Shown here in pieces: positions 43,406 through 52,294 of a DNA stretch of 64,000 nucleotides. The notes under the pieces are model-generated. The model worked only from the letters and a program-made list of their open reading frames with translations. It searched no databases and had not been told where the DNA came from. This DNA is from Pseudoflavitalea sp. G-6-1-2 (GTDB taxonomy: Bacteria; Bacteroidota; Bacteroidia; Chitinophagales; Chitinophagaceae), in NCBI RefSeq assembly GCF_012927185.1, contig NZ_JABBGB010000002.1, positions 248,001 to 312,000 on the forward strand. Reading direction: 5' to 3'. The position numbers were made by a program, and so were the translations under genes. How positions within the stretch are numbered: the first letter of the stretch is position 1; each line of letters starts with the position of its first letter.

Positions 43406-45289
43406 ATGCACATGGTTCGTATTCTACTATTCAGCACTTTGCTTTGCAGTATCGCTTTTTGCAGCAATGCACAAAACTTATACATGCCGCGCGATGTTCA
43501 GCAGGCTTACAAAAACGGCACCCGTTCTGCTGACGGACATCCCGGTAAAAAATACTGGCAGAATAAAGCACGATACAATATAGCTGTAACGGCTACTCCA
43601 CCGAACCGCACTATACGGGGCACGGAGGAAATCATCTATTTCAACACAAGCCCGGAACCAGTGCAGTATCCGGTATTCAGATTACTGCTCAACATCCACA
43701 AACCAGGCGCTATGCGCAATGGCAATAAATTCGAAGGATACCTCACTTCCGGTGTGCATATCGATCATTTTGCTGTGAACAATCAGCAGCAGGATTGGCC
43801 CTACCCCAATGGTTTTGTACTGCATCGTGTGAAGCTCCCTAACGCAGTAATGCCCGGGGATTCTGTGAAATTCACTTTCAACTGGCATTTCGATTTGTCT
43901 GTGCAGGATGGCCGCGAAGGCATGGTCGATTCCACTACCATGTTCCTCGCTTATTTCTATCCGCGTATTGCAGTGAATGATGATGTGAGCGGATGGGATC
44001 TTACCAATTTCACCGATCAGCAGGAGTTCTACAGCGATTTCAACGATTATACGGTAACAGTAAATGTACCAGCCAATTTTGTCGTTTGGGGAACCGGCAC
44101 ACTGCAACATCCTGAAACATTATTGCAGCCCGATATCGCTAAACGTTATCAGCAATCACAAACAAGTGATGCGGTAATTCATGTAGTAACCAAAGCTGAT
44201 CTGCAAAGCAAAAAAGTAACTGCTCAAAACAACATGAATGCCTGGCAATTCAAGGCCAGTAACATACCAGATATGGCGTTTGGCATCAGCGACCATTTTG
44301 TATGGGATGCCGCCAGTACTGTTGTTGATGCATCCACTGGCCGTCGCGCAAGCGTACAGACCGCTTACAACGATACTGCGATCGATTACCCGCATGTGGC
44401 CGGATTTACTCAGCGAACGCTGCGATGGTTGTCCCGCAACTGGCCGGGCATTCCCTACCCCTACGAAAAAATGACCGTATTTCAGGGACATGCCGATATG
44501 GAATATCCCATGATGTGCAACGACGATACCTATGATTCCGACACTGCAGAAGCATTGCTCACTGTAGTGCATGAGGTTACACATACCTACATGCCTTTTT
44601 ACATGGGCATCAATGAAACGAAGTATGGATTTATGGACGAAGGATGGGCTACCGCACTGGAATATCTCTTTGGTCTCGATGAAAACGCTGCCGTCGCCAA
44701 CAAGAAATTCAAAGATTTCCGTATCGCACCATTTACAAAGGATCTTTCATCAGACTTTGAAATACCCATCATCGCGCCGGGCACATCCCTTGCCGGAAAT
44801 GCGCTGAGAGCAAATCAATATGGCAAGGCAGCACTCGGATATCTTGCCGCAAAAGACTTACTGGGAGATGTCTTGTTCAAAAAATGCCTGCAGGAGTATA
44901 TGAAGCGCTGGCATGGCAAACATCCTATCCCATGGGATTTCTTCAACACCTTCAATGAGGTTTCCGGCAGAAACCTCAATTGGTTCTGGAATAACTGGTT
45001 CTTCACTTTCAATCATATCGATCTGGCCATTCAGCAGGTGGCAAAAACAAATTCGGGATATGAAGTATCCATCCGCAATGTGGGCGGCTTTGCTATCCCT
45101 TTCGATGTGCTTGTTACTTACACTGATGGCAGCAAAGCTGCACTGCATCAGACTCCTGCAATCTGGCAGGCCAATCAGCAACAGGCAAAGCTGAGTATCA
45201 AAACCAATAAGACTATCGCAGCGCTGAAATTGGATGGCAATATTTTCATGGACGGCAACGATTCCGACAACGAGTGGAAGACACTTTGA
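43406..45289 (+). CDS. M1-family zinc aminopeptidase, secreted
   Basis: A 627-residue exported peptidase of the M1 (gluzincin) family. The signal peptide is MHMVRILLFSTLLCSIAFCS. The zinc site is His389-Glu390-x-x-His393 in VVHEVTHTYMP, and the third ligand is Glu412 in GFMDEGWATALEY, at the standard 18-residue spacing. The N-terminal beta saddle covers the first 250 residues, and a C-terminal beta domain follows (VSIRNVGGFAIPFDVLVTYT). The usual GAMEN exopeptidase loop is replaced by ADMEYPMMC, as in several Bacteroidota members. ATG 43406 or ATG 43412 could be the start. Confidence 0.92.
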   Translation: MHMVRILLFSTLLCSIAFCSNAQNLYMPRDVQQAYKNGTRSADGHPGKKYWQNKARYNIAVTATPPNRTIRGTEEIIYFNTSPEPVQYPVFRLLLNIHKPGAMRNGNKFEGYLTSGVHIDHFAVNNQQQDWPYPNGFVLHRVKLPNAVMPGDSVKFTFNWHFDLSVQDGREGMVDSTTMFLAYFYPRIAVNDDVSGWDLTNFTDQQEFYSDFNDYTVTVNVPANFVVWGTGTLQHPETLLQPDIAKRYQQSQTSDAVIHVVTKADLQSKKVTAQNNMNAWQFKASNIPDMAFGISDHFVWDAASTVVDASTGRRASVQTAYNDTAIDYPHVAGFTQRTLRWLSRNWPGIPYPYEKMTVFQGHADMEYPMMCNDDTYDSDTAEALLTVVHEVTHTYMPFYMGINETKYGFMDEGWATALEYLFGLDENAAVANKKFKDFRIAPFTKDLSSDFEIPIIAPGTSLAGNALRANQYGKAALGYLAAKDLLGDVLFKKCLQEYMKRWHGKHPIPWDFFNTFNEVSGRNLNWFWNNWFFTFNHIDLAIQQVAKTNSGYEVSIRNVGGFAIPFDVLVTYTDGSKAALHQTPAIWQANQQQAKLSIKTNKTIAALKLDGNIFMDGNDSDNEWKTL

Positions 45290-45317
45290 TGCAGTTTCGG
45301 CATTTCCTGCACCCAAC

Positions 45318-45350
45318 AAAAAAGGGCTGCCCTGAGAAACAGAGCAACCC
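45318..45350 (-). terminator. Terminator of the B12-riboswitch operon
   Basis: On the minus strand an 11-bp stem with two G-T pairs (GGGTTGCTCTG with CAGGGCAGCCC) is followed by six T, 24 nt after the DUF5074 gene. Confidence 0.8.
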
Positions 45351-45373
45351 TACGATATTGGAATCAATTTGTT

Positions 45374-46723
45374 TTATTCAAAATTGTAGGTAAAGAATAT
45401 ACCCGCAGGGAATTTTGTATAGTTCTTATAATTCGCACTTACAGCAGCACGATTGCTGAAATTGTATACAGCACAACTGTTGTTCAGATAATCCATGCCA
45501 TATCCTTTGATGGTGTTCATGTAAACCTCACCTGTAAGAGGATGCACGGCAATATTGTTGTAAACGATGTTAGCGTTTTCAATCATACTCTTAGCATCTG
45601 CCATAAACTCCGTTGATCCGATGCTGAATACATGGCGATACATTTTTGTTCCGGCCCCGCTGAAATAAAGTGTATCACCTTTGGCAGTAATGCCGGGTGT
45701 TGCTCCCCATCCTGAACTCAGGCTGCCTGTTGTGATATCATTGGCTTTGATCAAAGAATAATCTCTGTAATTGATCTTGGAGATCTTAGCAGGAGATCCG
45801 GTAGTAGATACCCAGATATTTCCGTCATGGGCTTTTACCAAACCGCTTACAGATGCTTTCATATCCCAGCCGTAACTCAATGTGTCTTTGTTTGCCTCGA
45901 TCACATAGATCTTTGATCCGGCAGCAGCAAAAACTTTATTGTTGGATACAGCCATGGTTAATTTGGCAGCTGATCTCGATCCTTTGATGAACGTAAGTGC
46001 TTTGGTAACTGTATTGAAACGATACAAGCCATTGTTGTCGCGGATGATAACGTTTTCTGCATTAAGCACTGCTATGTGTGTAGGCCAGCTGAGCGAAGCC
46101 AATTCTTCGTCATAAGCCGCTTCTTTTTTGAGTGTTTCCGCATTGGCAACTACCAGCAGTCCATCGTTGACAACTGGCTGCCCCATTGCGTTTTTCTTAC
46201 CATTTTGAGAGATAATGTACACTTTGTTGTTATGAACGTAGAGGTCCTGCGCTACATTTCCGAGATCTGTGCCGTTGGCTTTGAAATAGGCGTTGTCCGT
46301 TACTTTTCCCAGTGGACTGATGAAAGTAAGTGATCCGTTTTCTGAAGTCATGTTTCCTTCGTTCAACACAAATGTTCCGAATTTGTATTTCCCATATACG
46401 GTTACATTGGTTTGAGAAGAAGCTTTTTTGTCGTTGGCTGAAGCTGTTACAGCAATCACATGCTCACCCAGATCATTCGAAACGAATTTGAAGATGGAAT
46501 CTTTCGCATCAACACTCTTGCCATTTACAGTCCAGGCGAATGAACTGCCCGGAGTAGCTTTCACTTTGAATACTACAGTATCTTCCTGTGCAATTGAATT
46601 TTTTGAAAACACATTCACGATTTCTACCTCTGTTGCTTTTACCGGCTCAATCTTATCGTCTTTGGAGCAGGAGACTGTAGCGAGAACAATAGACGTTCCT
46701 AATACTAAAAAACTCTTTTTCAT
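45374..46723 (-). CDS. DUF5074 beta-propeller lipoprotein, BtuG-like
   Basis: A 449-residue lipoprotein (lipobox ATVSCSKDDKIEP). The Ser-Lys-Asp-Asp after the lipid Cys matches the surface-export signal of Bacteroidota. An Ig/PKD-like domain (residues ~30-115, AWTVNGKSVDAKDSIFKFV) precedes a DUF5074/YncE-like beta-propeller starting FVLNEGNMTSENGSLTFISP. Repeats such as NVAQDLYVHNNKVYIISQNG form the blades. Surface beta-propellers of this type include BtuG of Bacteroides, which binds cobalamin very tightly and passes it to BtuB. Position in a cobalamin-riboswitch operon supports the same role here. It is the last of four genes. Confidence 0.85.
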   Translation of the reverse strand: MKKSFLVLGTSIVLATVSCSKDDKIEPVKATEVEIVNVFSKNSIAQEDTVVFKVKATPGSSFAWTVNGKSVDAKDSIFKFVSNDLGEHVIAVTASANDKKASSQTNVTVYGKYKFGTFVLNEGNMTSENGSLTFISPLGKVTDNAYFKANGTDLGNVAQDLYVHNNKVYIISQNGKKNAMGQPVVNDGLLVVANAETLKKEAAYDEELASLSWPTHIAVLNAENVIIRDNNGLYRFNTVTKALTFIKGSRSAAKLTMAVSNNKVFAAAGSKIYVIEANKDTLSYGWDMKASVSGLVKAHDGNIWVSTTGSPAKISKINYRDYSLIKANDITTGSLSSGWGATPGITAKGDTLYFSGAGTKMYRHVFSIGSTEFMADAKSMIENANIVYNNIAVHPLTGEVYMNTIKGYGMDYLNNSCAVYNFSNRAAVSANYKNYTKFPAGIFFTYNFE

Positions 46724-46830
46724 AATCTTAAAAGCTGATTGATTTATACTTACCTGTTTATTGTTTTCAAAGTGAATGCGTGGATGCCCGACAGTTCCTG
46801 CTCTATTGGTCTGTAAACGGAAAGCATGGC

Positions 46831-48354
46831 CTATGGAAAAATCGTTTCGATCTTTGTGCCAAGCATATGCAGGTCTTCTCCACGACCTACTTCGGTGGAA
46901 GCTTCTCCCAGCCAGCCATTGTCCTGATCTACGCCGTTGTAGATCTTTACGAAGTCGATGCCCGGCAGATCAACTTTTTTGCCATTCTTATCGATGGCCC
47001 AGTCTATATCGATGCCAGAATTGTTATGTGCATTAGGATAGTTGTCTGCATATCCGTATCTGAATGCATACAACACGTAATAGCTTCCCTGTCCGCTCTC
47101 ATCCAAACCATTGCTCGAAAGACGGATACCTTTGTAAGTAAGCTTGCTGTCTTTCACCCATGCAGGGTAATAAGTCTGTGAGTGAAATGTATTCTTCACT
47201 TTATATCCTTGCTGCCCCTGGTTATCTGTCCACCTGATGTAATTGCTAATGCTTACATGATTTTGAGGCGTGCCATCCGGAGTTTCTGTAGCCGGACGGT
47301 GATACGTCATTTCATAATCACGGAAGGTTCTTGTATCGAGATTTTTGCTCACAGCAGCGCTGTACCATGGTTCGTTCTCCGCCGTGAAATTGGCGCTGCC
47401 TTTTATCTCGTACCATTCATCTTCATCCGGTTTGCCATTTTTGTTCTTATCGTAGGCAACCATTATCACTCCTGCTTCGCAGCTTCCGCCGAAAGGCGCA
47501 TTGGGACGAGGGTTGGCGTTTGCACCGAATGCATTTCCCCCGATCCTGAAATCGTTTCTGCCCGGTACATTCACAATGGTATGATCGAAGCCAACCACTA
47601 CATATCCACCCCATCCTCCTAAAGTGACGATGTTGGCATTCTCTCCTGTAAGCTCTTTGGCTGCTTTGTTGAGCATGGTTTCGTAGGAATCGCCAGCTGC
47701 ATATTCAGGGAGCTCATTCACAAACTGACCTGGGGCAGGCAGATAATCGAATACTTTTTTGATATAGGGAGATTGCAATTGATCGGGTTGTTTCACGGTA
47801 ACAAGCAGCGTATCTGCCAGCTCTCCTGAAGATACCCTCAGTTTGTACACGCCTCTGTTCACTGTGCTGAACTGTGCAGAGGCAGTGTTGCTTTGTGATA
47901 ACCTGAAGAGTTCAGATGGTGCTGTCAGTACTTCCCATTTCACATTGGGTTTATTGGCGAATTTCTCCGAAGCATCCAGTGTGAGGATGGTATTGGTGTA
48001 CGTTTGCCGGTTTACGTATCTGCCTGTTGTGATCTGAATCACCTTCTGAAAAATATTGCCTGAGTTATATGCCATCACTATCAGGCTATACGAACCGGGA
48101 TCAGCAGACGCCTGAAAATTGTATTTCATGGCATTGGCAACGCGTTGGCCATTCACATGCCATACCAGCGAATCCACTCTGTTTTCTATCACAGGACTCA
48201 GCAGTATGGCTTCTTTCACCAGTACGTAATACTCCTGCTCGAGCCCTGAGATCACAGGTGCAGCTTCAGGAAGCGCAGCATCTTTTTTACCGCAGCTTGC
48301 GATAAAGATTGCAGCGAAGGTCAGGTAAGCCAGTAATTTATGTCGATTGTTCAT
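46831..48354 (-). CDS. PKD-like surface lipoprotein with calcium-type loop (second copy)
   Basis: A 507-residue lipoprotein (lipobox FIASCGKKD) with two Ig/PKD-like domains in the first 210 residues (VWHVNGQRVANAMKYNFQAS, KVIQITTGRYVN). A C-terminal module follows with GFDHTIVNVPGRNDFRIGGN and the loop YDKNKNGKPDEDEWYEIKGS, which has the Asp-x-Asn-x-Asn-Gly spacing of calcium-binding loops. It is related along its length to the first gene of the operon (49408). The function is not established, and cobamide capture or complex assembly is inferred from riboswitch control. It lies 107 nt upstream of the DUF5074 gene. Confidence 0.8.
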   Translation of the reverse strand: MNNRHKLLAYLTFAAIFIASCGKKDAALPEAAPVISGLEQEYYVLVKEAILLSPVIENRVDSLVWHVNGQRVANAMKYNFQASADPGSYSLIVMAYNSGNIFQKVIQITTGRYVNRQTYTNTILTLDASEKFANKPNVKWEVLTAPSELFRLSQSNTASAQFSTVNRGVYKLRVSSGELADTLLVTVKQPDQLQSPYIKKVFDYLPAPGQFVNELPEYAAGDSYETMLNKAAKELTGENANIVTLGGWGGYVVVGFDHTIVNVPGRNDFRIGGNAFGANANPRPNAPFGGSCEAGVIMVAYDKNKNGKPDEDEWYEIKGSANFTAENEPWYSAAVSKNLDTRTFRDYEMTYHRPATETPDGTPQNHVSISNYIRWTDNQGQQGYKVKNTFHSQTYYPAWVKDSKLTYKGIRLSSNGLDESGQGSYYVLYAFRYGYADNYPNAHNNSGIDIDWAIDKNGKKVDLPGIDFVKIYNGVDQDNGWLGEASTEVGRGEDLHMLGTKIETIFP

Positions 48355-48435
48355 TTTGTAAGATTGATTAATGCACTGCCATTTTTTAATGATGGCTTAT
48401 TAAGAAAGCCGGGCGGTATATTGATGTTTACTCCC

Positions 48436-49359
48436 TTAAATAGTCACTTCAACATTATCCATGCACACATAGGCTGGTGTATTCAATCCGTAAGTACCAC
48501 TGTCGTTACCTACTATATTGAATTCAACTCTTGTTACGGTGCCTAAAGCAGACAAGTTGAAATAGGTCCAGGAAGTCAACGGACCCACAACCGGCAGGTG
48601 ATTGAAATACTTTGCCAGATCTATCTGAATGGGATTGCCGCCATTGGTTGCAGTGCTGCCGTTAAAGCCGTATGCCTGCAGTTTCAGATAGCCTTTGCCA
48701 CCCGCTACATCTTTGAGTGGTGTTGCACTGCCAGACCCGCCGAATGTATTGCCGTTGATGATAACTCCATAAGTGTATGAGGAGAGACATACGTACATGC
48801 CTTGTACCACTCCGCTGCCGGATGTAAAGTTCATCGTTGGGCGTGTAGCATAGGACGAATTGTAGCTATCCACATAACCAAACATTACAGCGAAATTGCT
48901 GCTTCCGCCATAACCGCCATTCTTAGCGCCGGAAGTTCCGGAATACACACTGGCCTGATTGAGATAAGAGTACCACCAGTCCCCTGTTTTACCAGGAATG
49001 TTCGCTTTGTGATTCCAGTCGGAAACAATAAAACCGCCGTCCCAGTAATTCACCGGAGATGCTCCGCCAGCGCCTTTGATGGCAAATCTCAGATTGCTTG
49101 GAGAATGTACATAGGGAGTGATTTTGGTGCCGCCATAAGCCGAATAAGCATTGTCTGCATAAGAGGTGGTATCGGCCAGATAACTGCGGCTTAACCCCTC
49201 GAATGTGATGGTATACGTGGTGCTTGTCAAAGCATTCTGACCTGCTTTCGCAGATTGCTGCTGCTCCGGAGACAATAGATCGTTTTGCTTGGAACACGAA
49301 ACAGCAACAAGACAAATGCCCGCAGCTATCAGTGTTTTAGTAAGAACTGTTTTTTTCAT
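48436..49359 (-). CDS. DUF4465 lipoprotein
   Basis: A 307-residue lipoprotein (lipobox VAVSCSKQND) of the DUF4465 family. Residues ~50-307 form a beta-sandwich: TYTITFEGLSRSYLADTTSY, then YWDGGFIVSDWNHKANIPG and GGYGGSSNFAVMFGY, with a final VEFNIVGNDSGTYGLNTPAY ending in VCMDNVEVTI. Its Gly/Tyr-rich face resembles carbohydrate- or ligand-binding modules. DUF4465 genes commonly sit in B12-controlled loci of Bacteroidota. Binding of cobamides is an inference from this context, and I am not sure whether the family includes BtuH. It is 48 nt from its upstream neighbour. Confidence 0.85.
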   Translation of the reverse strand: MKKTVLTKTLIAAGICLVAVSCSKQNDLLSPEQQQSAKAGQNALTSTTYTITFEGLSRSYLADTTSYADNAYSAYGGTKITPYVHSPSNLRFAIKGAGGASPVNYWDGGFIVSDWNHKANIPGKTGDWWYSYLNQASVYSGTSGAKNGGYGGSSNFAVMFGYVDSYNSSYATRPTMNFTSGSGVVQGMYVCLSSYTYGVIINGNTFGGSGSATPLKDVAGGKGYLKLQAYGFNGSTATNGGNPIQIDLAKYFNHLPVVGPLTSWTYFNLSALGTVTRVEFNIVGNDSGTYGLNTPAYVCMDNVEVTI

Positions 49360-49407
49360 AGTTCTAAGTTTAGATAAGATTTAAAAATCGGTTTGCCCGG
49401 CTTTCTA

Positions 49408-50883
49408 TTAATTTTTGAGGTGCTTGTCTGTAATGGATGCTACGTGCAACATGCGTCCTTCCTCCATGTTGAAGTCTTTCTTTTCTCCGCCGGCATTGAT
49501 GAAATCCTGTTGGAACGGATACACCACTTTCTGAATCTTCACGAAGTTGATTCCCGGCAACTGCACACGCTCGCCTTTGCTGTTCACTGCCTGATCGATA
49601 TCGATATTCAGTTTTTGAGAAAATGAAACGGCTCCGGTGAGGTCTTTGGTGATGCGTTTTCCAGTGCGCGTGAAAGTGTCTTTCCAGCCATTCAGCAACC
49701 CTACCTGTTTGGAAGGAAAGTCAATCATGTTGTAGCCCGGAAAGAAACCTTTTGTTGAGAGCAATCCATCCATGGTCATGGAACTGCTGTAAGATTTTGT
49801 ATTGATCACTTCTCCTTTCGCCGGCTCTTTTTGATTGTCCTGCCAGTTGAAATAAGTGGATATTCTTTTTGCGTCGGTTTCTGTTTTCTGATAAGTGAAA
49901 GTGATAGCATAATCCGGCAGATCTTCTATTCCGTAATCTTCGTTTTTGATCTCATACCATTCATCGTTATCCGGTTGTCCGTTTTTGTTGCGATCGTATG
50001 CCACATACACAGCCGGGAGATCGAGTCTGGAATAAGTTGCAGACAATTCCAGATCGGGTTTGCCGGGAGCATTCACTACTGTGTGATCGAATTTGAACGT
50101 AGCAGATCCACCCCAGGAGCCAAGAATAAGGGCAGCGCTGAAATCCTGCTTTCTGATCTCAGTGGCTTTTGCCAGAAAATCGGTGTAGCCAAGGGGAAAC
50201 TCACTGCCGTAATCCCAGAACTCTGCATCGCCAATGATAGACCAGTTGTGGTTCTTAGCCGGTGCAGGAAGATATTCCAAAACGGTAAAGGCATTATTTA
50301 CATACGTTGCCGGCTTAACTGTAATGGTGCGTGTAGCGCTTGCTGTTTGTTTGCCAGCTGTGGCACGGAGGGTAAGATCATAAGTGCCTGCGGCAGGAGA
50401 GATAAAATTCAACTGCTTGTTTTTGCCAATTACTGAATCTCCGATCAGCCATTCATACGTGTAATCATTTCTGTCGGGCCCTGTTACCGATGGAGTGATG
50501 TCAATTACTTCACACATGGCAACAGTAAGTTTGCTTTCCATCGAAATGGCAATGGCTTTTTCCACGAATATTTTGAATGTCTGGCTGTCTGATCCTCCAG
50601 GGTTTTCTACTTTGAATGCTACATCGAAATTTCCCGGCTCTGCAGCTTCGAAAGTGAAATTGAGCTGGCCTGTGGCTGCTTCCTTCCCATTGATCAGCCA
50701 GGTGTATTTGTTGCCTTTGAGGTTAGTGACGTTGGGCGCCAGTACCATCTTGTCACCGATGTTCATTACTATTGTCTCCGACCCTACTCCGGAAATACTG
50801 GGAGCCCGTTCCTGTTCTTTTTTGCAGGCGAATGCAAAGAACAAAACAACGGTGAGCAGTTTCAGCAAAATACTTTTTTTCAT
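49408..50883 (-). CDS. PKD-like surface lipoprotein with calcium-type loop (first copy)
   Basis: A 491-residue lipoprotein (signal MKKSILLKLLTVVLFFAFA, lipobox AFACKKEQE) that opens the riboswitch operon. It has two PKD/Ig-like domains (NKYTWLINGKEAATGQLNFT, YTYEWLIGDSVIGKNKQLNF) and a C-terminal module with FKFDHTVVNAPGKPDLELSA and the calcium-type loop YDRNKNGQPDNDEWYEIKNE. The same order of modules occurs in the gene at 46831, so the pair arose by duplication. It is preceded by a leader of about 590 nt whose first 200 nt are the cobalamin riboswitch. A role in surface cobamide binding is inferred. Confidence 0.82.
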   Translation of the reverse strand: MKKSILLKLLTVVLFFAFACKKEQERAPSISGVGSETIVMNIGDKMVLAPNVTNLKGNKYTWLINGKEAATGQLNFTFEAAEPGNFDVAFKVENPGGSDSQTFKIFVEKAIAISMESKLTVAMCEVIDITPSVTGPDRNDYTYEWLIGDSVIGKNKQLNFISPAAGTYDLTLRATAGKQTASATRTITVKPATYVNNAFTVLEYLPAPAKNHNWSIIGDAEFWDYGSEFPLGYTDFLAKATEIRKQDFSAALILGSWGGSATFKFDHTVVNAPGKPDLELSATYSRLDLPAVYVAYDRNKNGQPDNDEWYEIKNEDYGIEDLPDYAITFTYQKTETDAKRISTYFNWQDNQKEPAKGEVINTKSYSSSMTMDGLLSTKGFFPGYNMIDFPSKQVGLLNGWKDTFTRTGKRITKDLTGAVSFSQKLNIDIDQAVNSKGERVQLPGINFVKIQKVVYPFQQDFINAGGEKKDFNMEEGRMLHVASITDKHLKN

Positions 50884-51290
50884 AAGTTATTTTTTCGGTT
50901 TCCCTGCACTTGCATCCATGCATGAAGATGCCATCCGGAAGAACGGTTTGTTTTCTTGCCGGCAGTAAACGATACAACTATCTGCTGATGCAGGTTTGAA
51001 GCAGATAACTGACGATGATTTTCTGAGAATGATTTTATTTCACCTGGCCTTGCGTAGTTGAAAAAACAGGAATAACACCTGTGGATTCAGCAATAAATTG
51101 TTCCGGACTTGCTTTCGGATTGAGTGTACATCAATAAATAAATGCTATGCCGGCAGCGTACACATTGCTGACATGCCATTGATAATTGATTTCCTCGGAT
51201 AACCTACCGGATGACAAACAAAAACAAAAGACCTTGAAATAAATTAGTTTAAGATGTATTCAAGCCTCATCCTCGAAAGCTTAAAACCTA
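50884..51290 (-). other. Long untranslated leader below the riboswitch
   Basis: About 400 bases separate the aptamer from the first gene, and no gene of normal size is visible on either strand. A 15-codon frame (MASSCMDASAGKPKK) starts near 50934 on the minus strand and stops 3 nt before the first ATG. A TTTAAGC/GCTTGAA stem follows the aptamer directly, and the T-rich stretch after it (TCTTTTGTTTTTGTTTG) is the best candidate for an expression platform. Confidence 0.5.
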
Positions 51291-51484
51291 TCTGCATTGG
51301 CAGGTCTCCTGACTTGTTCTCACTTTCGACGGCCTTCCCATTTTTATTCACTAAAAACAGTGGCGTGCAGATGTCGAAGTGTTGTTGCAGAACTTACAGT
51401 AGCGGGTCTGTTCAGGATTTTCACCTGATTCCCTATTAATCCCGACATCGTGAAATGTATGCCGGGAACCAAAGCGGGGCGAAA
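51291..51484 (-). ncRNA. Cobalamin riboswitch
   Basis: Reading the minus strand, the conserved elements occur in order: GGTTCCCG, TAATAGGGAATCAGGTGAAA, ATCCTGAACAGACCCGCTAC followed by TGTAAG, CCACTG, TGGGAAGGCC, and AGTCAGGAGACCTGCC. These are the core motifs, including the B12 box, of cobalamin riboswitches. Binding of cobalamin should switch off the four-gene lipoprotein operon that starts at 50883. A promoter ends a few bases before the aptamer, so the whole aptamer is in the leader. The expression platform is not certain. Confidence 0.95.
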
Positions 51485-51510
51485 GTACTATTAATTGAAC
51501 ATACTGCCAA
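51480..51510 (-). promoter_or_regulatory. Promoter of the riboswitch operon
   Basis: On the minus strand a TTGG -33 element (51507-51510) and a -7 TACTTTCG (51480-51487, one mismatch to TAnnTTTG) are about 19-20 nt apart. They place the transcript start just before the aptamer. Confidence 0.55.
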
Positions 51511-51682
51511 CTTCTCCGGTTACAATGCCTGTACAAAAAGAATTATATGATGTACTGTTGATTAATTGCAACATGCTCAGTGAGATTATCTTGTTCAATA
51601 ATCCCGATTTGTTTTGTATTTTGAAAACCGATCAGCCCAATAGATCAATCATCCAACTATGACCCTTAAAAATTAAACCCCC

Positions 51683-52159
51683 ATGCACCAAATTGAAGAA
51701 TCTCCCGTGGATTTATTGTCTGATGAATTTGAATTCGAACGAGCCACTTCAGGTAAACGTTTAGCCAACTACATAATTGACCTGGTAGTATTTTACATCC
51801 TGATCTTTGTGGTGGCTTTCGGAATTGCAGCTGCATCTCCGGAAACACTGGCCTCTTTGGACGACGACAGTACCAGTTTCAATCTGCTGGACCGTATCAT
51901 CACCCTCTTCTTCTACGGATTGTATATGTCGTTAGTAGAAGGATTGCTCAAAGGAAAATCAATCGGCAAATTCATCACCAAAACCAGAGCTGTGAATTCG
52001 GATGGCACTCCCATTACCTTCGGTACGGCTTTTGGCAGAGGCTTCAGCCGCGCTGTTCCTTTCTGTGCATTCAGCGCCTTCGGTGATCCTTGTAATCCAT
52101 GGCAGGACAGATGGACCAACACCATGGTTGTTAACGACAAACCTGTTGTTAAATACTAA
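51683..52159 (+). CDS. RDD-family membrane protein
   Basis: A 158-residue integral membrane protein with an RDD domain. The Arg of SGKRLANYIIDLVVFYILIF and the Asp in the same helix are the family mark, and a second helix pair follows (LLDRIITLFFYGLYMSLVEG, then SIGKFITKTRAVN). RDD proteins are small multi-pass proteins, and a few act as ion antiporters. It is divergent from the riboswitch operon, with its own upstream region. A terminator follows at 52194. The substrate is unknown. Confidence 0.85.
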   Translation: MHQIEESPVDLLSDEFEFERATSGKRLANYIIDLVVFYILIFVVAFGIAAASPETLASLDDDSTSFNLLDRIITLFFYGLYMSLVEGLLKGKSIGKFITKTRAVNSDGTPITFGTAFGRGFSRAVPFCAFSAFGDPCNPWQDRWTNTMVVNDKPVVKY

Positions 52160-52193
52160 ACATTGCAGCATTGCAATTGGAAGATATGTGCAG

Positions 52194-52219
52194 CCCGCTC
52201 TCAGAGCGGGTTTTGCATT
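52194..52219 (+). terminator. Terminator of the RDD gene
   Basis: A CCCGCTC/GAGCGGG stem with a 3-nt loop is followed by TTTTGCATTTT, 34 nt after the RDD stop. Confidence 0.85.
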
Positions 52220-52264
52220 TTATGTACTTTCTCTCACAACTTAATTCAATAGAAAAAAAGGTGA

Positions 52265-52272
52265 TACTTTTG
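52265..52272 (+). promoter_or_regulatory. -7 element TACTTTTG before the RluA-type gene
   Basis: An exact TAnnTTTG match lies 22 nt before the TTG start at 52295. No good -33 element is visible. Confidence 0.45.
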
Positions 52273-52294
52273 CAGATTAAACGAAAGGAAGTAC

